The notes under the pieces: generated by a model | Told to the model about the DNA's origin: nothing | Database searches by the model: none | The model's input: only the letters and a program-made list of their open reading frames with translations | Assembly: GCA_018715885.1 (NCBI GenBank) | Contig: DVKT01000001.1 | Location: 9,668-73,667, forward strand | Length of the DNA: 64,000 nt | Direction: 5' to 3' | From: Caccoplasma intestinavium | GTDB lineage: Bacteria > Bacteroidota > Bacteroidia > Bacteroidales > UBA11471 | Made by a program: the position numbers and the translations under genes | Part shown: in pieces, positions 43,504 through 52,328 of the stretch | Layout: each line of letters begins with the position of its first letter | Position numbering within the stretch: position 1 is the first letter of the stretch

Positions 43504-44253
43504 ATGAAAACGCCACTTTTTTCGATTATTACAATCACTTTCAATGCTGAATCGACACTCGAACCGACACTGTGCTCGGTAGCCACACAACAAGAAAACG
43601 ATTACGAATACCTCATCGTCGACGGAGCTTCGAAAGACGGCACAGTCGCTCTGGCCCGACAATACGACTGTGTTACCCGCATCATAAGCGAACCCGACCG
43701 AGGTCTCTACGATGCCATGAACAAAGGTATCAAAGCAGCTACCGGTGAATATCTCGTTTTTCTCAACGCAGGAGATTCTCTTTATGCACCCGATACGTTG
43801 AAAAAATTACACGATTTCATCGGGGAAAACCGTCCCGATATTCTCTATGGCGAGACGGCAATAGTAGATAGCGACCGACGTTTTATCGCTATGAGACGAC
43901 TGAAAACGCCCGAAAAACTCTCGTGGAAAAGTTTCAGAATGGGTATGCTCGTCTGTCATCAGGCATTCATTGTCCGCAGGGAATTGGCACCGCTCTATGA
44001 TCTCTCATACCGTTTCTCGGCCGATTTTGACTGGTGTATTCGTTGCATGAAAAAAGCCCGCACGATAGCAAACACCCACCTTACCCTCATCAACTACCTC
44101 AACGAAGGAGTTACGACACGCAATCACAAAGCATCGCTCAAAGAGCGTTATCGCATCATGGTCAAATACTATGGATTCATATCCGTTTCTTTGCTGCATC
44201 TGTGGTTTGCTGCACGCTACTATACCACCCGACTATTGGGAAAACAAGTGTAA
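43504..44253 (+). CDS. Family-2 glycosyltransferase
   Basis: A 249-residue GT-A enzyme: TPLFSIITITFNAESTLEPT, YEYLIVDGASKDGTVALARQ, SEPDRGLYDAMNKGIKAATG and YLVFLNAGDSLY. It resembles WcaA-like transferases of colanic acid and O-antigen clusters. The C-terminal third (FMVCHQAFIVRR-type region, FSADFDWCIRCM) completes the fold. It pairs with the flippase upstream. Sugar and acceptor are unknown. Confidence 0.92.
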   Translation: MKTPLFSIITITFNAESTLEPTLCSVATQQENDYEYLIVDGASKDGTVALARQYDCVTRIISEPDRGLYDAMNKGIKAATGEYLVFLNAGDSLYAPDTLKKLHDFIGENRPDILYGETAIVDSDRRFIAMRRLKTPEKLSWKSFRMGMLVCHQAFIVRRELAPLYDLSYRFSADFDWCIRCMKKARTIANTHLTLINYLNEGVTTRNHKASLKERYRIMVKYYGFISVSLLHLWFAARYYTTRLLGKQV

Positions 44254-44276
44254 CAAAAGGGTTGAACCCATACAAA

Positions 44277-44314
44277 AAATCCGGTCGATGCTGTCATCTC
44301 CGGATTTCTGTTTT
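44277..44314. terminator. Terminator-like hairpin between convergent genes
   Basis: AAATCCGG (44277-44284) and CCGGATTT (44300-44307) with a 15-base loop, followed by CTGTTTT on the plus strand. It separates the GT2 gene from the convergent alkylation-repair gene. Confidence 0.55.
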
Positions 44315-45062
44315 AACAGACATGTTCCCGCCACGAACGTTTCATATATCGGGCTCTTTCTTCGGGCGTAAACTTCTCGATGGCATATCGCAACATGGTA
44401 CGGGGCATACGATTATAACGAGTTTCTAAAAAATCGACCAATACCGCCTTATCGCGCTTGCCTATCTCACGCAACATCCAACCGACAGCCTTCTGTATAA
44501 GGTCGTGCGGATGCAAGAGCAATACATCGGCCAACTGCAACGTATCGGAAAAATCCCTGTTACGGATAAACTTCCACGTGGAAACAATCGATATGCGCTG
44601 TTCCCAAAGCGTACCTTCTCCGGCCAATTTATAAAGCAACGAACGTTCCTTGTTTTGTAAATAAAACCCGATGATCTCATAAGCCGAAAGGTCGACCAAA
44701 TCCCAATTATTGATATACGTCGTATGCGACAAATAGAGCGAAACGATTTTTTCTCGAATACGTTCGTCTCCTTTGGAAAACTGTTGCACCCAGACAAGCA
44801 AGGCCAGCAAACGACACTCATGTACCGTATCACGCAACAGCGGCAATACCTCTTCGGGAGACAATTTCGGAGCAAAATCTCGGGCGATTTTACGCACCTC
44901 GGGCACACGCACACCGATGAAACGATCGCCTTCGCCATAAGCCCCGGCCCCGGTCTTAAAAAAACGTAGCGCCGTCGCAGCATAAGTTTCGGAAGCACAA
45001 GAAAAAAGGGTTTCACGCACCTCTAAAACAGCGTGAGGAAGAATGCCATCGAACGATTTCAT
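44313..45062 (-). CDS. DNA alkylation repair protein (AlkD-like)
   Basis: A 249-residue all-helical HEAT-repeat protein of the AlkC/AlkD family. KTGAGAYGEGDRFIGVRVPE, NNWDLVDLSAYEIIGFYL and VGWMLREIGKRDKAVLVDFL are diagnostic, including the Trp-Asp that line the DNA cleft. Such proteins excise N3- and N7-alkylated purines. It follows the 2-hydroxyacid dehydrogenase by 8 bases on the same strand, probably co-transcribed. A parS-like 12-base palindrome lies inside it at 44572-44583. Confidence 0.92.
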   Translation of the reverse strand: MKSFDGILPHAVLEVRETLFSCASETYAATALRFFKTGAGAYGEGDRFIGVRVPEVRKIARDFAPKLSPEEVLPLLRDTVHECRLLALLVWVQQFSKGDERIREKIVSLYLSHTTYINNWDLVDLSAYEIIGFYLQNKERSLLYKLAGEGTLWEQRISIVSTWKFIRNRDFSDTLQLADVLLLHPHDLIQKAVGWMLREIGKRDKAVLVDFLETRYNRMPRTMLRYAIEKFTPEERARYMKRSWREHVC

Positions 45063-45070
45063 CGGTAAAA

Positions 45071-46039
45071 CTATATCTGATTGACCTTATCGATAGGGCC
45101 TCCCTCAAAAAAATGAATGATATTGCGGGAAACATGGGCCGCCATTTCATGACGGATTTCGACCGTCTGTGTTCCCGTGTGCGGAGTCATCACCACATTG
45201 TCGAGCTGCGTGAGTTCGGGTATGGGATAATTTCCGTACTCGAAAACATCGAGACCGGCCGCCCATATCTGCCCCGTACGCAAAGCCTCGGCGAGAGCCT
45301 GCTCATCGACAAGCGGCCCCCGGGCGGTATTGATAAGTATTGCCGTAGGTTTCATCATTCTCAGGGCACAGGCATCGATAAGATGGTAAGTATCGGTATT
45401 ATGCGGAGCATTAAGAGAAACCACATCGGCAGTACGCAACAACTCATCGAAAGGAAGATAGGTTGCTTTATACTCCTGCTCGACAACCTCATCGAGGCGA
45501 TGCCGATTGTGATACACAATTTTCATGCCGGCAGCGATAGCACGGCGAGCCAAAGCGCGGCCTATACGCCCCATACCGACGATTCCCAATGTTGCCCCAT
45601 AAAGAGAATGCCCGAGATTGGCAAGCAGCTCAACTTTTACCGAACCGGGAATACGCAACCGGCGATCGAGTTCCGATATACGGCGGCTGGCGGCCAGCAA
45701 TAAACCCATTGCTTGATCGGCCGTAGGCTCGGTTACCGGATCGGGTGTATTGGTTACTTGTATCCCTTTAAGGGTTGCATAAGCTATATCGATATTATCG
45801 TACCCCACAGCGTAGTTCGAGACGATTTTCAATTTCGGAGCTGCGTCCATAAGACGCTTATCGACCGGAAAGTTATACATCGATTGCAAAGCGTCATAAT
45901 CGGCAATCATGTCCAACACTTCATCGTAAGAAAACGACTCGACCCCTTCGGGCGGAAATGTTACATCGTATTTTTGCATCAATTCGGCATAGCCGTCGCG
46001 CCACATATTGTAAGTAACCAATACTTTCTTCTTTTCCAT
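45071..46039 (-). CDS. D-isomer-specific 2-hydroxyacid dehydrogenase
   Basis: A 322-residue NAD(P)H-dependent dehydrogenase of the glyoxylate/hydroxypyruvate reductase type. The nucleotide loop is LGIVGMGRIGRALARRA. NTARGPLVDEQALAEAL holds the catalytic Arg neighbourhood, and VVMTPHTGTQTVEIRHEM the catalytic His. It lacks the C-terminal domain of PdxB. I use the ATG at 46039 since the promoter box lies in the longer frame. Substrate is uncertain. Confidence 0.9.
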   Translation of the reverse strand: MEKKKVLVTYNMWRDGYAELMQKYDVTFPPEGVESFSYDEVLDMIADYDALQSMYNFPVDKRLMDAAPKLKIVSNYAVGYDNIDIAYATLKGIQVTNTPDPVTEPTADQAMGLLLAASRRISELDRRLRIPGSVKVELLANLGHSLYGATLGIVGMGRIGRALARRAIAAGMKIVYHNRHRLDEVVEQEYKATYLPFDELLRTADVVSLNAPHNTDTYHLIDACALRMMKPTAILINTARGPLVDEQALAEALRTGQIWAAGLDVFEYGNYPIPELTQLDNVVMTPHTGTQTVEIRHEMAAHVSRNIIHFFEGGPIDKVNQI

Positions 46040-46057
46040 AATCGTAAAATTTGGGTA

Positions 46058-46065
46058 CAAAAATA
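46058..46065 (-). promoter_or_regulatory. Promoter for the 2-hydroxyacid dehydrogenase and AlkD-like genes
   Basis: On the minus strand TATTTTTG (46065-46058), an exact TAnnTTTG box 18 bases before the start. Confidence 0.6.
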
Positions 46066-46198
46066 GCGATTTTTCCTTCCAAGAGAAAGTTATCTCCTGT
46101 TTTCCCATGCATAAAATTTATATAAATCCACCTGAAACGAGCACTCTGACAAATCGCAAATACTCCTCATTTTTCTTTCCGGCCTCACATAAAAAATC

Positions 46199-46206
46199 TA
46201 TTTTTG
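46199..46206 (+). promoter_or_regulatory. Promoter for the SpmA/SpmB gene
   Basis: Exact TATTTTTG at 46199-46206, 26 bases before the ATG at 46233. Confidence 0.6.
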
Positions 46207-46232
46207 CAGAAACTACCACAAAAACACGAGTC

Positions 46233-47465
46233 ATGGTTCTGAATTATATCTGGATCTTTTTTTTCATCACCGCATTTGTCGTTGCCGTCATACAAACACT
46301 CTTCTACGGCAACCTCGACATTTGGAGCGAAATCATGAACTCGACATTCTCTTCGGCCAAAACTGCCTTTGAAATATCCCTGGGATTGACCGGCGTTTTA
46401 TCTCTATGGCTGGGATTGATGAAAATCGGCGAACGCGGCGGCGTCATCGCCACGTTTTCCCGTTGGATAAGCCCTCTCTTCACCCGGTTATTTCCCGAAC
46501 TCCCCAAAAATCACCCGGCTTTCGGTTCTATCTTTATGAATATATCGGCCAATATGTTGGGGCTCGACAATGCCGCAACACCATTGGGACTGAAAGCCAT
46601 GAAAGAGATGCAGGAAGTCAATCCCCATAAAGAAACGGCCAGCAATCCCATGATTATGTTTCTCGTGCTGAACACGACAGGACTGACCATCGTTCCTCTC
46701 GGCGTCATGGTATATCGGGCGCAAATGGGTGCGGCCAACCCATCGGACATCTTTCTACCCATACTCATCGCCACTTTCTGCTCGACACTCGTAGGCCTTA
46801 TAGCCGTATGCATAAAGCAACGCATCAATCTATTCGACAAAGTAATACTCGGAACCATCGGCGGTCTCACGATACTTATCGGCGGAATACTTGTTCTTTT
46901 CGCCCAACTCCCGCCCGAAAAAGTCTCGCTTTACTCGGGATTCGGTGCCAACTGTCTATTGTTTTCCATCATTACCGGGTTTCTCATATCGGGCATACAT
47001 AAGAGAATCAATGTCTACGAAGCCTTTATAGAAGGAGCCAAAGAAGGATTCAAAACCGCCGTTACCATTATTCCCTACTTAGTGGCGATACTTGTCGCCA
47101 TTGCAGTATTCCGGGCTTCGGGTGCTATGGATTTTTTTATTGCCGGCATTACCCGGGCCATAGAAGCGATAGGTATCGACTCCGATTTCGTCGGAGCGTT
47201 GCCGACGGCCCTGATGAAGCCGCTGAGCGGCAGCGGGGCTCGTGGAATGATGGTCGACGCCATGTCGACTTACGGAGCCGATTCTTTTGTCGGCCGCGTT
47301 GCATCGACCATACAAGGTTCGACCGACACGACATTTTATATCCTCGCCGTATATTTCGGCAGCGTAGGCATACGCAATACCCGTTACGCCGCCGGTTACG
47401 GATTGCTGGCCGACTTGGCCGGCATCATAGCTGCCATCGCCGTCTCTTATGTCTTTTTTCATTGA
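46233..47465 (+). CDS. Fused spore maturation-type membrane protein (SpmA-SpmB, Gate domains)
   Basis: A 410-residue inner-membrane protein with two nucleoside-recognition (Gate) domains. The SpmA-like half has SAKTAFEISLGLTGVLSLWL and MNISANMLGLDNAATPLGLK. The SpmB-like half has GAKEGFKTAVTIIPYLVAIL and PLSGSGARGMMVDAMSTYG, with QGSTDTTFYILAVYFGSV near the end. Bacilli carry them as separate spore genes; in non-sporing Bacteroidota the fusion is common, with an unknown, probably transport-related, role. The start at 46233 follows a promoter; the upstream frame is leader sequence. Confidence 0.9.
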   Translation: MVLNYIWIFFFITAFVVAVIQTLFYGNLDIWSEIMNSTFSSAKTAFEISLGLTGVLSLWLGLMKIGERGGVIATFSRWISPLFTRLFPELPKNHPAFGSIFMNISANMLGLDNAATPLGLKAMKEMQEVNPHKETASNPMIMFLVLNTTGLTIVPLGVMVYRAQMGAANPSDIFLPILIATFCSTLVGLIAVCIKQRINLFDKVILGTIGGLTILIGGILVLFAQLPPEKVSLYSGFGANCLLFSIITGFLISGIHKRINVYEAFIEGAKEGFKTAVTIIPYLVAILVAIAVFRASGAMDFFIAGITRAIEAIGIDSDFVGALPTALMKPLSGSGARGMMVDAMSTYGADSFVGRVASTIQGSTDTTFYILAVYFGSVGIRNTRYAAGYGLLADLAGIIAAIAVSYVFFH

Positions 47466-47548
47466 AAATGACCGTATAGCCGATAGAAAAGAGATACGCC
47501 AAAGAAGCATTTTCCCGACACAGCCGGCCGATTATCCATACAAAACAT

Positions 47549-47556
47549 TACCTTTG
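47549..47556 (+). promoter_or_regulatory. Promoter for the ybeY-mnmG-apt-uvrC run
   Basis: Exact TACCTTTG at 47549-47556, 29 bases before the ybeY ATG. Confidence 0.6.
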
Positions 47557-47585
47557 TACGTTTTTTTTGCACAAACAATATAACT

Positions 47586-48041
47586 ATGGCTATCAGCTAT
47601 TATGCCGAAGATGTAAAACTCCCGGCCCTCCGTAAAAGAGAGACCAATGAATGGATACGTACCATAGCCTCTCTCTACGATAAAAAATGCGGTGATATCG
47701 CATATATCTTTTGTTCTGACGAGAAAATACTCGACGTCAACAAAGAATATCTGCAACACGACTACTATACCGACGTCATCACATTCGATTACACCGAAGC
47801 CAACCGTATAAGCGGAGACATATTCATCAGCCTCGACACGATTCAGAGCAATGCCGAATCATTCGGCACTGCTTACGGGGAGGAACTATACCGCATTCTT
47901 ATACACGGCGTGTTGCACCTATGCGGAATCAACGACAAAGGCCCGGGAGAACGAGAAATCATGACACAAAAAGAAAACGAGGCTCTCGCATTGTTACCAG
48001 AAGGGCTGAAAACAACAATACAACAACTGCAACGGAAATAA
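47586..48041 (+). CDS. ybeY: Endoribonuclease YbeY
   Basis: A 151-residue metal-dependent RNase for 16S rRNA 3'-end maturation and ribosome quality control. SDEKILDVNKEYLQHDYYTD and VITFDYTE precede the metal site ILIHGVLHLCGINDKGPGE. Two histidines of the usual HGxLHLxGxDH are present, but the third is Lys, a substitution I recall as usual in Bacteroidales. It starts a tight operon; mnmG begins 3 bases after its stop. Confidence 0.93.
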   Translation: MAISYYAEDVKLPALRKRETNEWIRTIASLYDKKCGDIAYIFCSDEKILDVNKEYLQHDYYTDVITFDYTEANRISGDIFISLDTIQSNAESFGTAYGEELYRILIHGVLHLCGINDKGPGEREIMTQKENEALALLPEGLKTTIQQLQRK

Positions 48042-48044
48042 ACA

Positions 48045-49922
48045 ATGAGATTTGATTACGATGTAATTGTAGTGGGTGCGGGACATGCCGGTTGCGAAGC
48101 AGCGGCAGCAGCAGCACGGCTGGGGTCGGAAACGCTTCTTATCACGATGGATATGAACAAGATAGCTCAGATGAGTTGCAATCCGGCCGTGGGTGGTATC
48201 GCCAAAGGTCAAATCGTGAGGGAAATCGATGCACTAGGCGGACAAATGGGTATAGTAACCGATAAAACAGCCTTGCAATTCCGCATGTTGAACCGTTCGA
48301 AAGGCCCGGCCATGTGGAGTCCTCGTGCGCAAAGCGACCGCCAAAAGTTCATTCAGACATGGCGCGAAGTTTTAGAAAACACCGACCATCTCTCTATTTG
48401 GCAAGACATCGTTAAACAGCTGATATTCAACAAAGAAGGAGCCATATCCGGAGTTATTACCAACATGGAGGTAACCTTCCGGGCCAAAGCGGTCGTTCTC
48501 ACGTGCGGAACATTCATGAACGGACTCATGCACATAGGCAGAGTACAACTTAAAGGGGGCCGCGTAGCCGAACCCGCCTCATACGGCATAACCGAACAAT
48601 TGATAGAAAAGGGGTTCACCGCCGGACGAATGAAAACCGGAACCCCTGTGCGTATCGACGGACGGAGCGTACATTACGACCTTATGACTGTACAGGAAGG
48701 AGAAAACGACTTCCACAAATTTTCCTATCTCGACAGCGTGCATCGCACGCTGCAACAAAGGAACTGCTGGATTACCTATACCAATGAAACCGTCCACGAC
48801 ATTTTGAGAGAGGGATTGCCCGATTCGCCCCTCTTCAACGGACAAATCAAAAGTATCGGTCCCCGGTATTGCCCCAGCATCGAAACAAAAATTGTAACTT
48901 TTCCCGATAAAACCGAGCATCAGCTTTTCCTCGAACCGGAGGGAGAAAACAGCCAAGAATTATACCTCAACGGCTTCTCTTCTTCATTGCCTCTCGATAT
49001 ACAATTACGAGCATTACAAGCAATACCGGCCTTCAAAGACATTCGCATTTATAGGCCGGGATATGCTATCGAATACGATTATTTCGACCCTACCCAGCTC
49101 ACCCACACTCTCGAAACAAAGGCCGTTCGCAACCTTTTCTTTGCCGGTCAAATCAACGGAACGACAGGATATGAAGAAGCAGCCGGACAAGGTCTCATAG
49201 CCGGGATCAACGCCCACCTGCGTTGCCATAGCAACAAAGAATTCGTCTTAGGCCGGGACGAAGCCTATATCGGAGTACTCATCGATGACCTCGTTACCAA
49301 AGGTGTCGATGAACCGTACCGCATGTTTACATCACGAGCCGAATACCGTATATTACTCCGTCAGGACGACGCCGATATGCGGCTCACCCCAAAATGCCAT
49401 GAGCTGGGATTGGCCGATAATACACGTTTCGATCTCCTTGCCGAAAAAAGAGAACACCGGGATCGATTGATTCGATTTGCACAAGAACATTCGGTAAAAA
49501 TGAATCAAGTAAATCCGGCTCTTGAACAGGCCGGTTACACGCCGATGAAACAAGGCATGAAACTCATCGACCTTATTTTACGACCGCAACTCGATATAAG
49601 AACCATTGCCGAATGGATTCCCGCCCTGAAAGAACAACTCGATATGATTCCTACCCGGCAGGAAGAAATCATAGAAGCTGCCGAGATATGTATCAAATAC
49701 GAAGGGTACATCGAACGAGAAAAACTCATTGCCGATAAAATTGCCCGACTTGAAAATATACGCATCAAAGGCAAATTCGATTACAGTACAATACAACAAA
49801 TATCTATCGAAGCGCGTCAAAAACTGGCAAAGATCGACCCGGAGACAATTGCCCAAGCATCGCGTATTCCCGGGATTTCTCCCAGCGACATCAACATTCT
49901 TTTGGTATTATTAGGAAGATAA
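48045..49922 (+). CDS. mnmG: tRNA uridine-5-carboxymethylaminomethyl modification enzyme MnmG
   Basis: A 625-residue FAD protein that, with MnmE, modifies U34 in the wobble position of several tRNAs. The FAD loop is VVGAGHAGCEAAAAAARLG. MLNRSKGPAMWSPRAQSDR, LTCGTFMNGLMHIGR and GQINGTTGYEEAAGQGLIAG follow in order. The C-terminal helical domain with SLRQDDADMRLTPK-like segment and PGISPSDINILLVLLGR binds tRNA and MnmE. The gene (gidA) often lies near the replication origin; a parS-like palindrome begins one base after its stop. Confidence 0.97.
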   Translation: MRFDYDVIVVGAGHAGCEAAAAAARLGSETLLITMDMNKIAQMSCNPAVGGIAKGQIVREIDALGGQMGIVTDKTALQFRMLNRSKGPAMWSPRAQSDRQKFIQTWREVLENTDHLSIWQDIVKQLIFNKEGAISGVITNMEVTFRAKAVVLTCGTFMNGLMHIGRVQLKGGRVAEPASYGITEQLIEKGFTAGRMKTGTPVRIDGRSVHYDLMTVQEGENDFHKFSYLDSVHRTLQQRNCWITYTNETVHDILREGLPDSPLFNGQIKSIGPRYCPSIETKIVTFPDKTEHQLFLEPEGENSQELYLNGFSSSLPLDIQLRALQAIPAFKDIRIYRPGYAIEYDYFDPTQLTHTLETKAVRNLFFAGQINGTTGYEEAAGQGLIAGINAHLRCHSNKEFVLGRDEAYIGVLIDDLVTKGVDEPYRMFTSRAEYRILLRQDDADMRLTPKCHELGLADNTRFDLLAEKREHRDRLIRFAQEHSVKMNQVNPALEQAGYTPMKQGMKLIDLILRPQLDIRTIAEWIPALKEQLDMIPTRQEEIIEAAEICIKYEGYIEREKLIADKIARLENIRIKGKFDYSTIQQISIEARQKLAKIDPETIAQASRIPGISPSDINILLVLLGR

Positions 49923-49938
49923 TGTTCCACGTGGAACA
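49923..49938. promoter_or_regulatory. parS-like centromere site
   Basis: TGTTCCACGTGGAACA is a perfect 16-base palindrome matching the bacterial parS consensus TGTTnCACGTGnAACA at all defined positions. It lies between mnmG and apt. ParB loads on such sites and spreads to drive origin segregation with ParA and SMC. It has no T-run, which argues against a terminator. Confidence 0.85.
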
Positions 49939-49951
49939 AATGCTATAATAT

Positions 49952-50476
49952 ATGGATACAGAATATATCAAAAATCAAGTAAGAGACATTGTAGACTTCC
50001 CGACAAAAGGAGTCGTATTCAAAGACCTCACAACTGTATTGAAAAATGCCGAGGCCCTTAAAATGATCAGCGACGAACTTTATGACAGATATAAAAATTC
50101 GGGAATTACCAAAGTCGTCGGTATAGAATCACGCGGATTTATTTTGGCCTCCATAGTTGCCTATAAACTGAATGCCGGATTTGTCCCTATCCGCAAACCG
50201 GGCAAACTTCCTGCTCTCACGTGGAGCGAAAGCTACAACAAGGAATACGGAAGCGACACGATAGAAATACACCAAGACGCCATTAGCGAGGACGACGTCA
50301 TATTATTGCACGATGACGTTCTGGCCACCGGAGGCACAATGGTAGCAGCATACCACTTATTAAAGAAATTCAACCCCAAACATATTTACATCAACTTCCT
50401 GACGGAAATTGTTATGCTTAATGGTCGTAAAGATTTTCCGGTCGATGTCGAAATCGATTCAATGATAAAACTTTGA
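49952..50476 (+). CDS. apt: Adenine phosphoribosyltransferase
   Basis: A 174-residue purine-salvage enzyme making AMP from adenine and PRPP. FPTKGVVFKDLTTVL and VVGIESRGFILASIVAY are typical. The PRPP loop is VILLHDDVLATGGTMVAAYH, and the flexible loop RKPGKLPALTWSESY closes the active site. Length is normal. It lies in the ybeY-to-deoC run, with uvrC starting 7 bases after its stop. Confidence 0.96.
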   Translation: MDTEYIKNQVRDIVDFPTKGVVFKDLTTVLKNAEALKMISDELYDRYKNSGITKVVGIESRGFILASIVAYKLNAGFVPIRKPGKLPALTWSESYNKEYGSDTIEIHQDAISEDDVILLHDDVLATGGTMVAAYHLLKKFNPKHIYINFLTEIVMLNGRKDFPVDVEIDSMIKL

Positions 50477-50483
50477 CTATACT

Positions 50484-52274
50484 TTGGCTACAAAAAACGA
50501 ACATATACAACATATATTATCGCTCCTTCCCGATTCTCCCGGAGTATATCAATACTTCGACAAGGAAGGGAACATCATATATGTCGGGAAAGCCAAAAAC
50601 CTAAAACGGCGAGTCAGCTCTTACTTCAATAAAAATCACGAATCGTTACGGACCACCATTCTGGTACGCAACATTTGCGATATAAAATATACGGTTGTCA
50701 AGAGCGAAGAAGATGCCCTGCATCTTGAAAACTCTTTTATCAAAGAGTACAAGCCACGATACAATGTCTTATTGAAAGACGATAAGACCTACCCGTGGAT
50801 TACGATAAGAAACGAACATTTCCCTCGTGTATTCCTTACCCGCAAAGTCATTCACGACGGTTCGAAATATTACGGTCCCTATGCACATGTTCAACTCGCC
50901 CGTACCGTACTCGAACTGATCCGGTCTTTATTTCCTATCCGCACCTGTCCTCACCTACTCAGTCCCGAAAATGTGCGTAAACATCGTTACAAAGTCTGCC
51001 TGCAATATCATATAAAAAATTGCAAAGGACCATGCGAAGAAAGACAAAGCGAAGAGGAATACCTGAAAGACATTGACCAGATACGCCAAATTCTCAACGG
51101 AAATATCCAACAGCTTACCGACCATCTCAAAGAAGAAATGACGGCTCTCGCCGAACAGATGAAATTTGAGGAAGCGCAAGAGTTGAAAGAAAAATACCTG
51201 TTACTCGAAAAATATAAGGCTAAATCGGTTATAGTAAGTACAACGATACACAATGTCGATGTTTTTTCATACGAGGAGTCCGACAACGATGCTTATGTAA
51301 ACTATTTACACGTACGCAACGGTTCCATCGTACAAAGTTATACTATCGAATACCGGAAAAGGCTCGATGAAAGCAGAGAAGAGATTCTATCCCTCGCCAT
51401 CGCCGAAATGCGAAATCGCTTCAAAAGTTCATCGCGGGAAATAATCGTTCCGTTTTTACCCGAATCGGAATTTAAAGACACCACATTCACCGTCCCGCAA
51501 CGGGGCGACAAACGCAAACTCCTCGAAGTTTCGGAACAGAATGTCAAACAGTATAAGATAGATAAACTCAAAAGCGCCGAAAAACTCAATCCCGAGCAGC
51601 GGGTTACCCGCATACTGTCGAGAGCACAAAAAGATTTCAGACTGCACAATCTGCCTATGCATATCGAGTGCTTCGACAACTCCAATATACAAGGTACATT
51701 GCCGGTATCTTCCTGCGTCGTATTCAAAAAAGCGAAACCATCGAAAAAAGACTATCGCCACTTCAACGTAAAAACGGTCGAAGGCCCCGATGACTTCGCA
51801 TCGATGTATGAGGCAGTCTATCGACGCTATAAACGCCTCAGCGAAGAAAACCAACCCCTACCCGATCTTGTTGTCGTAGACGGAGGCAAAGGGCAACTCA
51901 GCGCTGCTTGCGAAGCCCTGCGGGATTTACAGCTCAACCTACCCATAATAGGTATCGCCAAACGGCTCGAAGAGATTTTCTTCCCCGACGATCCTATCCC
52001 GCTCTATCTCGATAAAAACAGCGAAAGCCTCCGCCTCATACAGCAGATGCGCGACGAAGCCCACAGATTCGGAATCACGCACCACCGCAACCGCCGCAGT
52101 AAGAATCAAGTAGAATCGGCACTCGATAAAATTCCGGGAGTAGGTACGAAAACAAGAGATTTACTGCTCTCCCGCTATAAAAGCGTAAAACGTATTAAAG
52201 AGGTTCCATTCGAAGAATTATCGCAATACATAGGACCCGTCAAAGCAAAACTCGTTTATGAGGCTCTAAAATAA
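50484..52274 (+). CDS. uvrC: UvrABC excinuclease subunit C
   Basis: A 596-residue nuclease that makes both incisions in nucleotide excision repair. The GIY-YIG domain comes first (GVYQYFDKEGNIIYVGKAKN), then a UVR helix pair (EEMTALAEQMKFEEAQELKE). The RNase H-like half has CFDNSNIQGTLPVSSCVVF and LVVVDGGKGQLSAA. Helix-hairpin-helix motifs end the protein (DKIPGVGTKTRDLLLSRYK). Translation appears to start at TTG 50484, since an in-frame stop lies 15 bases upstream and the sequence begins right where UvrC normally does. Confidence 0.95.
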   Translation: MATKNEHIQHILSLLPDSPGVYQYFDKEGNIIYVGKAKNLKRRVSSYFNKNHESLRTTILVRNICDIKYTVVKSEEDALHLENSFIKEYKPRYNVLLKDDKTYPWITIRNEHFPRVFLTRKVIHDGSKYYGPYAHVQLARTVLELIRSLFPIRTCPHLLSPENVRKHRYKVCLQYHIKNCKGPCEERQSEEEYLKDIDQIRQILNGNIQQLTDHLKEEMTALAEQMKFEEAQELKEKYLLLEKYKAKSVIVSTTIHNVDVFSYEESDNDAYVNYLHVRNGSIVQSYTIEYRKRLDESREEILSLAIAEMRNRFKSSSREIIVPFLPESEFKDTTFTVPQRGDKRKLLEVSEQNVKQYKIDKLKSAEKLNPEQRVTRILSRAQKDFRLHNLPMHIECFDNSNIQGTLPVSSCVVFKKAKPSKKDYRHFNVKTVEGPDDFASMYEAVYRRYKRLSEENQPLPDLVVVDGGKGQLSAACEALRDLQLNLPIIGIAKRLEEIFFPDDPIPLYLDKNSESLRLIQQMRDEAHRFGITHHRNRRSKNQVESALDKIPGVGTKTRDLLLSRYKSVKRIKEVPFEELSQYIGPVKAKLVYEALK

Positions 52275-52328
52275 AAACAATCTGAATATCAAATACATAC
52301 AATATAAAAGACAATTTATTAGATCAAG

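Noticed and set aside
46233..47465. Spore maturation protein as evidence of sporulation
   Set aside because: SpmA/SpmB fusions occur in many non-sporing Bacteroidota, and no other spore gene is present.
48506..48522. CACGTG with partly symmetric flanks inside mnmG
   Set aside because: The flanks are offset by one base, so the 16-base parS palindrome is not formed.
50214..50228. CACGTG-centred sequence in apt considered as a further parS site
   Set aside because: Only the 6-base centre plus one or two flanking bases match; CACGTG hexamers are expected by chance several times in 64 kb.
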